Source: Flavobacterium ovatum
Lineage (GTDB): Bacteria; Bacteroidota; Bacteroidia; Flavobacteriales; Flavobacteriaceae
DNA: 64,000 bases
Direction of reading: 5' to 3'
Assembly (NCBI RefSeq): GCF_040703125.1
Contig: NZ_CP160035.1
Coordinates: forward strand, 1,488,001-1,552,000
Below are positions 26,969 through 34,402 of this stretch, piece by piece. Positions within the stretch are counted from its first letter, which is position 1, and each line of letters begins with the position of its first letter. The notes beneath the pieces were generated by a model. It saw only the letters and a program-made list of their open reading frames with translations. It did no database searches and was not told the DNA's origin. The position numbers and the translations under genes are program-made.

Positions 26969-27089
26969 GACCAAACAACTAAGCTTGGACAAGGAAGAAA
27001 TCTCTCCAATTTTTGGGAGGGGTTTAATTCCGTTTTAACGCACATAGCGTGAAAAATAATGGAATTATGACTTGTTTAAAAGTTTGGTC
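26969..27089 (+). other. Nested inverted-repeat element after the HMA gene (possible structured RNA)
   Basis: Directly after the HMA stop are nested complementary blocks: GACCAAAC (26969-26976) with GTTTGGTC (27082-27089); ACAAG with CTTGT; TAATTCC (27025-27031) with GGAATTA (27061-27067); ACGC with GCGT around ACATA. A side hairpin CTCTC/GGGAG lies on the left arm. Nothing coding is seen. It could be a terminator or attenuator, a small RNA, or a worn mobile element. The rest of the gap to 27294 shows nothing clear. Confidence 0.45.
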
Positions 27090-27294
27090 AAGCTTAAATT
27101 CAAATAGCTTATTAATTGTGCAATTTTTTGAATTTAAATAACTAATCAGTTTAAGGATCAAAAATACTACTGTAACCTATTGTTCCCCTTACTGCATGTT
27201 CATGATGAAGGATATTGCAAACAAGCATTTACCGCTACGAAACCCTAATCGTTCGCATTCGAAATAATGAAATAATCATAAAAATTAAAACACC

Positions 27295-27705
27295 ATGAAA
27301 ATGCTACAAAAATTTTTATTTGCATTTGGATTAATTGGACTATTACATTCCTGTCAATCAACGAATCAGATACTGTCAAAATCAGATAAAAGAGCCGAAA
27401 TTATGACCACTATTGCCAATGACGAAACGATGTCAAAAGAGATGATGGGAATATTGATGAAGAGCAAAAGCGGAAAAATGATGATGATGAAAGAACATCA
27501 TGCCAAAATGATGGAAAAGATGAAAGAAGATCCTGAAATGATGAAAAACATGATGTCAGAAATGATGGAAAAAGCTAACAATGATGATGCAATGATGTCT
27601 GGAATGTGTAAATCTTTGATGGAAAACGAGAAAATGATGAATATGATGGAGAAAATGAAAGAGAAAAAAATAGAAAAAAAAGAAGATCATAAAGAACATC
27701 ATTAA
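27295..27705 (+). CDS. Met-rich small lipoprotein A
   Basis: A 136-residue lipoprotein (signal ending GLLHSC). After a short block, 'KRAEIMTTIANDETMSKEMM', most of the protein is Met/Lys/Glu with many MM pairs and scattered His (KEHHAKMMEKMKED), ending in KKEDHKEHH. Met clusters of this kind bind Cu(I) in periplasmic proteins of other families. It shares the 'TIAND' block with lipoprotein B at 27941. I know no functional assignment. Confidence 0.75.
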   Translation: MKMLQKFLFAFGLIGLLHSCQSTNQILSKSDKRAEIMTTIANDETMSKEMMGILMKSKSGKMMMMKEHHAKMMEKMKEDPEMMKNMMSEMMEKANNDDAMMSGMCKSLMENEKMMNMMEKMKEKKIEKKEDHKEHH

Positions 27706-27730
27706 TATTTAACTCTAATACGAAAAAATT

Positions 27731-27871
27731 ATGAATGATCATGGAATGAACGGTGAAATGCATATGAATGATTACTCTTTCATGGGAGCACATATGTACT
27801 GGTGGGTCGCAATATTGGTTATTATACTACTGTTGGTATTGATTCTGCAACAGTATAGAAAAAGAAGATAA
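27731..27871 (+). CDS. Small Met/His-rich single-pass membrane peptide
   Basis: A 46-residue frame missed by length filters. The N-terminal half is Met/His/Asn-rich (MNDHGMNGEMHMND), then SFMGAHMYWW leads into one TM helix (VAILVIILLLVLIL), ending QQYRKRR. The positive tail places the Met/His end outside the cytoplasm. It lies 25 nt after lipoprotein A and before lipoprotein B. Composition and position make it a credible gene; the function would be copper-related at most by inference. Confidence 0.6.
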   Translation: MNDHGMNGEMHMNDYSFMGAHMYWWVAILVIILLLVLILQQYRKRR

Positions 27872-27940
27872 GTGAAGATTTTCTTAAATCTACAAATTAA
27901 TCTTAAAATGAATAATAATTTTTAATCAAATTCAAACAAT

Positions 27941-28384
27941 ATGAAAACAAATGTAATTATTTTATCACTAATGGTGTTTGTGACTTTAAGTAGTTGTAAT
28001 TCAAAAACAGACCCCAAAGCAATTTTAGAAAACCCTAATTCAAGAAAGGAACTTTTTAGCACTATTGCAAACGACCACGATTTAATGACGGAATTCATGG
28101 TAAACATGCAAGGGAATAAAATGATGATTGGTAATATGATGGGGGGGAACGGAATGCAAATGATGATGAAAGACAGCACAATGTCCGTAAGTTTAATGCA
28201 GGGAATGATGGGTAACCACGTTATGATGCAATCAATGATGACTGAAATGATGAAAGATCCTAAGATGTTGCAGTCGATGATGCAGATGATGCAGCAGGGT
28301 GGAATGATGAGTAAAGAGTGTATGCAGTCTGGTATGAAAATGATGGGTAGCAAAGGAATGGGAATGATGAACGAAAATAAATAA
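27941..28384 (+). CDS. Met-rich small lipoprotein B
   Basis: A 147-residue lipoprotein (VTLSSC). The early block 'SRKELFSTIANDHDLMTEFM' matches lipoprotein A; after it about a third of residues are Met, often in pairs or triplets (GMQMMMKD, SMMQMMQQGGMM), with few His. It looks like a paralogue of A. Likely a periplasmic or outer-membrane copper buffer; not proven. Confidence 0.75.
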   Translation: MKTNVIILSLMVFVTLSSCNSKTDPKAILENPNSRKELFSTIANDHDLMTEFMVNMQGNKMMIGNMMGGNGMQMMMKDSTMSVSLMQGMMGNHVMMQSMMTEMMKDPKMLQSMMQMMQQGGMMSKECMQSGMKMMGSKGMGMMNENK

Positions 28385-28392
28385 ATTAATAA

Positions 28393-28527
28393 CTACTAGC
28401 AGCAGGTGTTTTATATTTATCTGGTTTTGTATTAGGACCTGCCCTAGGAGTTGTTTTTATGAGCTTAAGTTCTATTATTGTAGCGATTAATGCACAACTT
28501 TTAAAAAGAAGTATAAGTAAGAAATAA
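28393..28527 (+). pseudogene. Remnant of a heavy-metal P-type ATPase (C-terminal end only)
   Basis: A 44-codon open stretch ends at the TAA at 28525-28527 and translates to [18 protein letters not shown], then [17 protein letters not shown]. This is the final TM pair of heavy-metal P1B-ATPases: the intact CopA here ends 'IAAGVLYPFFGILLSPM', and '[14 protein letters not shown]' is usual in related pumps. It is preceded by a stop and the rest of the gene is gone. It is not a copy of the intact CopA but of another subtype. Confidence 0.75.
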
Positions 28528-28528
28528 G

Positions 28529-28901
28529 ATGTTATTTTTTAAAGTAAACAATGTAAATTGTAAGTGAAATGTGGATCGTGGATTGAGAAAATCAAGAACA
28601 TCATTATTGATGTAGTTCATTATAATGAATTAACGTTAAATGAAATTGCGATACTACTCAATTTTAATAATGTTACGGATTTAATACCAAACGAATTCAT
28701 AATTGAGTCTACGAGTTACTGGTATAATACCGATAGACTATGCCGATTTATCGGAATAGGATGAAAATAGTATAATGGAATTTGGGCTATATTTCATATA
28801 CAATTGGTATATGCAACCAGTTAAAAACACACATAGGACCTACACCTACAAATTTTAAAATTTTAAAAAATCAGAAGCGCAATCAAATTGATGGTTTGTA
28901 A
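28529..28901 (+). pseudogene. Decayed copy of the HMA-AraC regulator
   Basis: Fragments match the intact regulator at 26047 in order. MLFFKVNNVNC corresponds to the HMA start, followed by a stop. IEKIKNIIIDVVHYN corresponds to IEKIKNLIIDLVHYN, then NELTLNEIAILLNFNNV corresponds to NELTLSEIAIQLNYSSV, with about 45 residues missing between them. After frameshifts, KNTHIGPTPTNFKILKNQKR (28823-28882) matches the intact C-terminus. Stops, shifts and two deletions make it non-functional as an AraC protein. Confidence 0.85.
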
Positions 28902-28985
28902 TAATGATGCAAATCGTATCCATAATTGTGTAATGCCCTAGAAAGAAATAAGTCGGAAATTTGTTTCAGTACTTTAAATAAAAAG

Positions 28986-31526
28986 ATGATGATACATAGC
29001 TATAAAATAACAGGAATGTCTTGCAATGGTTGCAGAACCAAAGTAGAGAAAACGCTCAATGAAATAAACGGAATTGAAGCAACAGTTACTCTTGATCCTC
29101 CACAAGCGATTATCACGATGGAAAAGCATATTACGACAGAAAAAATGCAGGAAGCTTTATCAGCTGTGGGTAAATATTCCATTGAAATGGAAAAAGAGCC
29201 ACATAAGGGAGTAAACGTTGAGGAACCAGTAAAAGCAAAATCATGTTGTAGTTCAGGAGCAGCACACGATCATAAAATGTCAGACTCACATACTGTTGCA
29301 GCCGGCAAATATTATTGCCCTATGTTTTGTGAAGGCGATAAAGTCTATGACAAAGCGGGCGATTGTCCAGTTTGTGGAATGGACTTAGTGCAACAACCTG
29401 TCTTAAATACAAAGCAACAGTATACTTGTCCCATGCATCCCGAAATCATTCAAGATGCTCCTGGTTCTTGCTCAATTTGCGGAATGGATTTGGTACCTAT
29501 GGAACCGTCAGACTCAGAGGAAAATAAAACCTACTTGGAATTGGTTCGAAAAATGAAAATTGCAGTGGCTTTTACATTGCCAATTTTTATCATCGCCATG
29601 GTCGATATGATCCCGAATAATCCTTTGTTAAAACTTTTTAATCATACTACTTGGAACTGGATACAGTTTGGACTTTCCATTCCTGTGGTTTTTTATGCCA
29701 CTTGGATGTTTTTTAAACGTGCTTGGAAATCGGTATTAACATGGAATCTCAATATGTTTACCCTTATCGGTATTGGTGCTGGGGTAGCTTTCCTGTTTAG
29801 TATATTTGGATTGTTTTTTCCAGATGTTTTTCCGGCTGAGTTTAAAACTGAAATGGGTACAGTCCATTTGTATTTTGAAGCAACAACCGTTATCCTAACA
29901 TTAGTATTATTAGGGCAGTTGTTAGAAGCCAAAGCACATAGCAAAACCAGTGGCGCCATCAAAGAATTATTGAAATTAGCACCTACAGAAGCCACTTTGG
30001 TAATTGATGGAAAAGACAAAGTAATTTCGATTCACGATATAAAAAAAGGCGATTTACTCCGAGTAAAACCAGGCGATAAAATTCCGGTAGATGGTAAAAT
30101 TACACAAGGGGAAAGCACCATTGATGAATCTATGATTTCGGGTGAACCCATTCCTGTTGACAAAAAAGTAGCAGATGCAGTTGTGGCTGGAACCATCAAC
30201 GGAACGCAATCTTTTGTGATGGTGGCAGAAAAAATTGGTTCAGAAACTTTGCTTTCGCAAATTGTACAAATGGTGAGTGATGCCAGTCGTTCCCGTGCAC
30301 CAATTCAAAAATTAGCAGATAGAATCGCTAAGTATTTTGTACCTATAGTAGTTGCGGTTGCTGTAATTACATTTTTTGTTTGGGCAAAATTTGGCCCAGA
30401 ACCCAATGCCTTAATCTACGGATTTATCAATGCTGTGGCAGTATTGATTATTGCTTGTCCATGTGCCTTGGGATTGGCAACACCTATGTCAGTGATGGTA
30501 GGAGTGGGGAAAGGAGCACAATCAGGAGTTTTGATAAAAAATGCCGAAGCCTTAGAAAATATGGATAAGGTTGATGTATTAATTACCGATAAAACAGGAA
30601 CGCTTACTGAAGGAAAACCTTCGGTAGAAAAGGTTTTATCGACTCAAAATAACGAGGATGATTTGTTGCAAATGATAGCTTCAGTTAATCAATATAGTGA
30701 ACATCCTTTGGCACAAGCCGTAGTCAATTTTGCGGAAGCGAAAAAAGTAGTTTTATTAGAATCGAATGATTTTGAATCCATCACAGGAAAAGGAGTTGTT
30801 GGAACAGTAAACGGCAAAAAAGTAGCACTGGGGAATAAAAAATTAATGGAGCAATTTGCTTCAATAATCTCAGACGATTTAGAGTCGAAAATCATAGCCG
30901 AACAAAAACTAGGAAAAACGGTCTCTTATATTTCAGTTGATGGTGTTGGCGTTGGTTTTGTGTCCATTTCAGATGCTATAAAAGCAACTAGTAAAGAGGC
31001 GATTGTAGAATTGATGCGTCAAGGAGTTGAAGTAATAATGCTTACAGGCGATAATGAAAATACAGCCAAAGCAGTTGCAGACGAATTGCATTTGACTTCT
31101 TTCGTAGCAAGTTGTTTGCCAGAAGACAAACTGAAAGTGATTAAAAAACTGCAAGCCGAAGGCAAAATTGTAGCCATGGCTGGTGATGGTATAAATGACG
31201 CACCCGCTTTAGCGCAAGCCGATATCGGAATAGCGATGGGGACCGGCACTGATGTAGCGATTGAAAGTGCCAAAATTACTTTGGTAAAAGGCGATTTGCA
31301 AGGAATTGTAAAGTCGAAAAAGTTGAGTCATGCGGTGATGAAAAATATCAATCAAAATTTGTTTTTTGCCTTCTTTTATAATGTACTCGGTATCCCAATT
31401 GCAGCAGGAGTGTTGTATCCGTTTTTTGGGATTTTACTTTCGCCTATGATTGCTGCTTTGGCCATGAGTTTTAGTTCTGTTTCGGTTATAGCAAATGCAT
31501 TGAGATTAAAAAATTTAAAGTTATAA
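28986..31526 (+). CDS. copA: Copper-translocating P-type ATPase
   Basis: An inner-membrane P1B ATPase of 846 residues that would export Cu(I) from the cytoplasm. Order: HMA domain (1-70, GMSCNGC), Cys pair (KAKSCCSS), two heavy-metal-binding modules (about 107-135 YYCPMF...CPVCGMDL, and 145-172 YTCPMHP...CSICGMDL), eight TM helices, 'SGEPIPV', the CPC motif (ACPCALGLA, about 489), DKTGT (about 533), 'SEHPLAQA', MLTGDN and GDGINDAP (about 732). The ATG at 28986 (or the next one) matches the start of the free HMA gene; the upstream extension runs in worn DNA. Its stop is 2 nt before the oxidase gene. Confidence 0.95.
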   Translation: MMIHSYKITGMSCNGCRTKVEKTLNEINGIEATVTLDPPQAIITMEKHITTEKMQEALSAVGKYSIEMEKEPHKGVNVEEPVKAKSCCSSGAAHDHKMSDSHTVAAGKYYCPMFCEGDKVYDKAGDCPVCGMDLVQQPVLNTKQQYTCPMHPEIIQDAPGSCSICGMDLVPMEPSDSEENKTYLELVRKMKIAVAFTLPIFIIAMVDMIPNNPLLKLFNHTTWNWIQFGLSIPVVFYATWMFFKRAWKSVLTWNLNMFTLIGIGAGVAFLFSIFGLFFPDVFPAEFKTEMGTVHLYFEATTVILTLVLLGQLLEAKAHSKTSGAIKELLKLAPTEATLVIDGKDKVISIHDIKKGDLLRVKPGDKIPVDGKITQGESTIDESMISGEPIPVDKKVADAVVAGTINGTQSFVMVAEKIGSETLLSQIVQMVSDASRSRAPIQKLADRIAKYFVPIVVAVAVITFFVWAKFGPEPNALIYGFINAVAVLIIACPCALGLATPMSVMVGVGKGAQSGVLIKNAEALENMDKVDVLITDKTGTLTEGKPSVEKVLSTQNNEDDLLQMIASVNQYSEHPLAQAVVNFAEAKKVVLLESNDFESITGKGVVGTVNGKKVALGNKKLMEQFASIISDDLESKIIAEQKLGKTVSYISVDGVGVGFVSISDAIKATSKEAIVELMRQGVEVIMLTGDNENTAKAVADELHLTSFVASCLPEDKLKVIKKLQAEGKIVAMAGDGINDAPALAQADIGIAMGTGTDVAIESAKITLVKGDLQGIVKSKKLSHAVMKNINQNLFFAFFYNVLGIPIAAGVLYPFFGILLSPMIAALAMSFSSVSVIANALRLKNLKL

Positions 31527-31528
31527 AA

Positions 31529-34168
31529 ATGAAAAAATTAATTGTATTAGTATTCATTCTAAGTATTTATTCCCTTGCAGAAGGACAGGGCGTGAAACAG
31601 ATGAATAGTTCAGAAAAAGTACAGCCAACATCATACACTTGTGTAATGCATCCCGAAATTCATTCTCTCACACCGGGAGAATGTCCAAAATGTGGAATGA
31701 CATTAGTAAAGGAAAAGACCAAAGTTGTCAAGAAATCTGGAGTTAAGAAGAGTGAACCAATGCCCATGAAAAAAACCGACATAAAGGAGGGCAACATGAA
31801 AATGATAAAGGAAGAGGATCATAAAGGGCATGAAGTGAACAGCGTGGACTTGCCAAAAACAAAGACAGAAACCATAAAAAAAGTAGTGAGTAATACACCG
31901 CCAAGGACTGTTCGCTACGACTTGTACGTTCGAGATACCATAGTTGATTTTACGGGTAAACCCAAAAATGCTATTGCTGTAAATGGACAAATTCCAATGC
32001 CAACTTTGACTTTTACCGAAGGTGATATTGCCGAAATCCATGTGTATAATGAATTGAAAGAAGGTACGTCTTTGCACTGGCACGGTTTGTATTTGCCCAA
32101 CAAAGAAGATGGTGTTCCTTTTTTGACTCAAATGCCCATAAAACCAGGAACGGAACACGTGTATCGTTTTCCAATCATTCAATCAGGAACACATTGGTAC
32201 CACAGTCATAGTGGTTTGCAAGAGCAAATAGGGATGTATGGTTCTTTGATTTTAAAGAAAAAAGCAGACGACCCGACCTTTCGTAAAGGCATAGATGATA
32301 TTCCACAAGTTCCAATTATTTTAAGCGAATGGACCGATTATAAACCTGAAAATGTGCATCGAATGTTGCATAATGCATCGGATTGGTTTGCAATCAAAAA
32401 AGGTACTACTCAAAGTTATGCCGAAGCTATAAAAGCAGGGCATTTTAAAACAAAAGTGAACAACGAGTGGAAACGAATGCTAGCAATGGATGTTAGCGAT
32501 GTGTATTATGACAAATTTTTGATTAATGGAAAACCGCAAAGTCAATTATCAGAGTTTAAAGGAGGTGATAAAGTACGATTGCGAATTTCAAATGGGGGAG
32601 CCTCCTCTTATTTTTGGTTGAATTATGCAGGTGGAAAAATTACAGTAGTGGCTAATGACGGTAATGATGTGGAGCCAGTTGAGGTTGATCGTTTGATTAT
32701 TGGCGTTTCTGAAACCTATGACGTGGTGGTTACGATTCCAGAGAACAATACAGCTTACGAGTTTATGGCTACACCTGAAGATAGAACCAAATCAACTTCG
32801 GTTTTTATAGGTCAAGGTGTAAAAAAAGCAGCTGTTCCAATGCCAAAACTAAATTATTTTGCAGGAATGAAAATGATGAATGGCATGATGAACATGGATG
32901 GTTCTATGGATGATATGGGAATGAGTATGAGCATGCAAAAAATGGATATGAATACCGTTATGTATCCGGAAATAACAGGTAGTGCCATGAAAATGGATCA
33001 TTCTAAAATGAATCACGGTGCCATGAAGAAAGAGGGGGCTAAAAAGGATGAAATGAACTCCATGAATAGGGACCATTCAAAAATGAATCATGGAGATGAT
33101 CAAGATCAGAAAATGGATCATTCAAAAATGGACACGAATCCTAAAAAAGCCAAAATAGTAACGTTGAATTATGGCATGCTAAAATCTCCAACAGTAACCA
33201 CTTTGCCAAAAGAGGCGCCAGTTCGCGAACTTCGTTTTGAATTGACAGGAAACATGAACCGTTATGTTTGGAGTATGGATAACAAAGTGCTTTCAGAAAG
33301 TGATAAGATTTTAATAAAGAAAGGCGAAATTGTTCGTATTACATTATATAATAATTCCATGATGCGCCATCCAATGCATCTTCACGGTCATGATTTTAGA
33401 GTATTGAACGGAAAAGGGGACTATGCTCCATTAAAGAACGTTCTAGATATTATGCCAATGGAAACTGATGTAATAGAGTTTGAAGCAAATGCTGATGGCG
33501 ATTGGTTTTTTCATTGTCATATTTTATACCACATGATGGCGGGAATGAATAGAGTATTCAGCTATGAAAATTCAGAACCAAATCCGCTTTTGCCAAATAA
33601 AGAAAAAGCATATAAAAAGTTACAGGCCGAAAGTAATGAACCTCATTTTATGGCAGAAAATGATTTTTCTAGCAATGGAAATGATGGACAAGCAATGCTG
33701 CAAAATGCGCGTTGGAGTTTTGGAACCGAATGGCGTTTGGGGTATCATGATGAACACGGTTACGAGTCAGAAACACATATAGGTAGGTACATCGGAAAAA
33801 ATCAGTGGTTTATGCCTTTTATTGGTTTAGACGCTCGTTACAGGAAATTAGGGCATAACGAAGTGGAAAATAATATTTTTAATCAAACAAGCACTAAAGA
33901 CAAACGGATACAAGCTAGTTTGGGTTTCAATTATACGTTGCCAATGTTGGTAATTTTTCAAGCTGAGGTTTTTCATGACGGAAATATAAGAATGCAATTG
34001 ATGCGTGAGGATATTCCATTAACCAAAAGATTACGAATGGCATTTATGGTCAATACTGATAAAGAATATATGGGCGGACTCAAATATATTATTGGCAAAA
34101 ACTTTGGCGTCACGACACATTATGATAGCGATATGGGAGTTGGATTTGGAGTTAATTTGAATTATTAG
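31529..34168 (+). CDS. Multicopper oxidase, CopA-type, with N-terminal metal-binding and C-terminal CopB-like barrel
   Basis: An 879-residue exported protein (signal ending AEGQ). It has a heavy-metal-binding module (37-62, YTCVMHPE and CPKCGM) and a His/Lys linker. Cupredoxin domains carry the copper ligands HWHG (about 183), HWYHSHSG (about 222), HPMHLHGHDF (about 613) and FHCHILYHMM (about 660). A Met/His-rich insert lies at about 440-540. The last 165 residues (GTEWRLGYHDEHGYESETHIG ... YDSDMGVGFGVNLNY) look like a barrel of the CopB outer-membrane family. It probably oxidises Cu(I) to Cu(II) outside the cytoplasm. It forms one operon with copA. Confidence 0.92.
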   Translation: MKKLIVLVFILSIYSLAEGQGVKQMNSSEKVQPTSYTCVMHPEIHSLTPGECPKCGMTLVKEKTKVVKKSGVKKSEPMPMKKTDIKEGNMKMIKEEDHKGHEVNSVDLPKTKTETIKKVVSNTPPRTVRYDLYVRDTIVDFTGKPKNAIAVNGQIPMPTLTFTEGDIAEIHVYNELKEGTSLHWHGLYLPNKEDGVPFLTQMPIKPGTEHVYRFPIIQSGTHWYHSHSGLQEQIGMYGSLILKKKADDPTFRKGIDDIPQVPIILSEWTDYKPENVHRMLHNASDWFAIKKGTTQSYAEAIKAGHFKTKVNNEWKRMLAMDVSDVYYDKFLINGKPQSQLSEFKGGDKVRLRISNGGASSYFWLNYAGGKITVVANDGNDVEPVEVDRLIIGVSETYDVVVTIPENNTAYEFMATPEDRTKSTSVFIGQGVKKAAVPMPKLNYFAGMKMMNGMMNMDGSMDDMGMSMSMQKMDMNTVMYPEITGSAMKMDHSKMNHGAMKKEGAKKDEMNSMNRDHSKMNHGDDQDQKMDHSKMDTNPKKAKIVTLNYGMLKSPTVTTLPKEAPVRELRFELTGNMNRYVWSMDNKVLSESDKILIKKGEIVRITLYNNSMMRHPMHLHGHDFRVLNGKGDYAPLKNVLDIMPMETDVIEFEANADGDWFFHCHILYHMMAGMNRVFSYENSEPNPLLPNKEKAYKKLQAESNEPHFMAENDFSSNGNDGQAMLQNARWSFGTEWRLGYHDEHGYESETHIGRYIGKNQWFMPFIGLDARYRKLGHNEVENNIFNQTSTKDKRIQASLGFNYTLPMLVIFQAEVFHDGNIRMQLMREDIPLTKRLRMAFMVNTDKEYMGGLKYIIGKNFGVTTHYDSDMGVGFGVNLNY

Positions 34169-34335
34169 ACCACTATTTGTTATATAAGTAGAACTAGTCT
34201 AATTCATGGTTAAGTTGCCTTTTTTAAGTACTACATGATGACTTAAATGGATTGTAGCATGTAAAATGGATTGAATAATTTAGAAGACACTAAGTCTAAC
34301 TAGAAAAGTAGTTGTAGTGCTCGTTTCATTAAATT

Positions 34336-34381
34336 AAAAAAGCCTTTATAGAGAATTGCTATTCTCCATAAAGGCTTTTTA
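34336..34381. terminator. Bidirectional terminator between the oxidase and qNor genes
   Basis: A long hairpin, AAAAAGCCTTTAT-GAGAAT paired with ATTCTC-ATAAAGGCTTTTT around TGCT with one mismatch, and A/T tails on both sides. It serves the plus-strand copA operon and the minus-strand qNor gene. The 167 nt before it hold nothing I recognise. Confidence 0.9.
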
Positions 34382-34402
34382 TTACGAAATAAAAAGAAGT
34401 TG

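Noticed and set aside
26969-27089. attC-like integron site
   Set aside because: The outer blocks (GACCAAAC/GTTTGGTC) miss the RYYYAAC/GTTRRRY consensus by a base and no integron integrase or cassette array is present.
27575-28353. Minus-strand frames rich in Ile, His, Cys and Phe over the Met-rich genes
   Set aside because: They arise from the antisense of ATG-rich codons; the plus-strand frames have lipoprotein signals.
28564-28764. Stand-alone 66-residue gene
   Set aside because: It is an internal piece of the decayed HMA-AraC regulator, out of frame after NNVTDL.
16275-34168. Integrative mobile island carrying the copper genes
   Set aside because: No integrase, relaxase, transposase, tRNA or direct repeats at the borders were seen; clustering alone does not show mobility.
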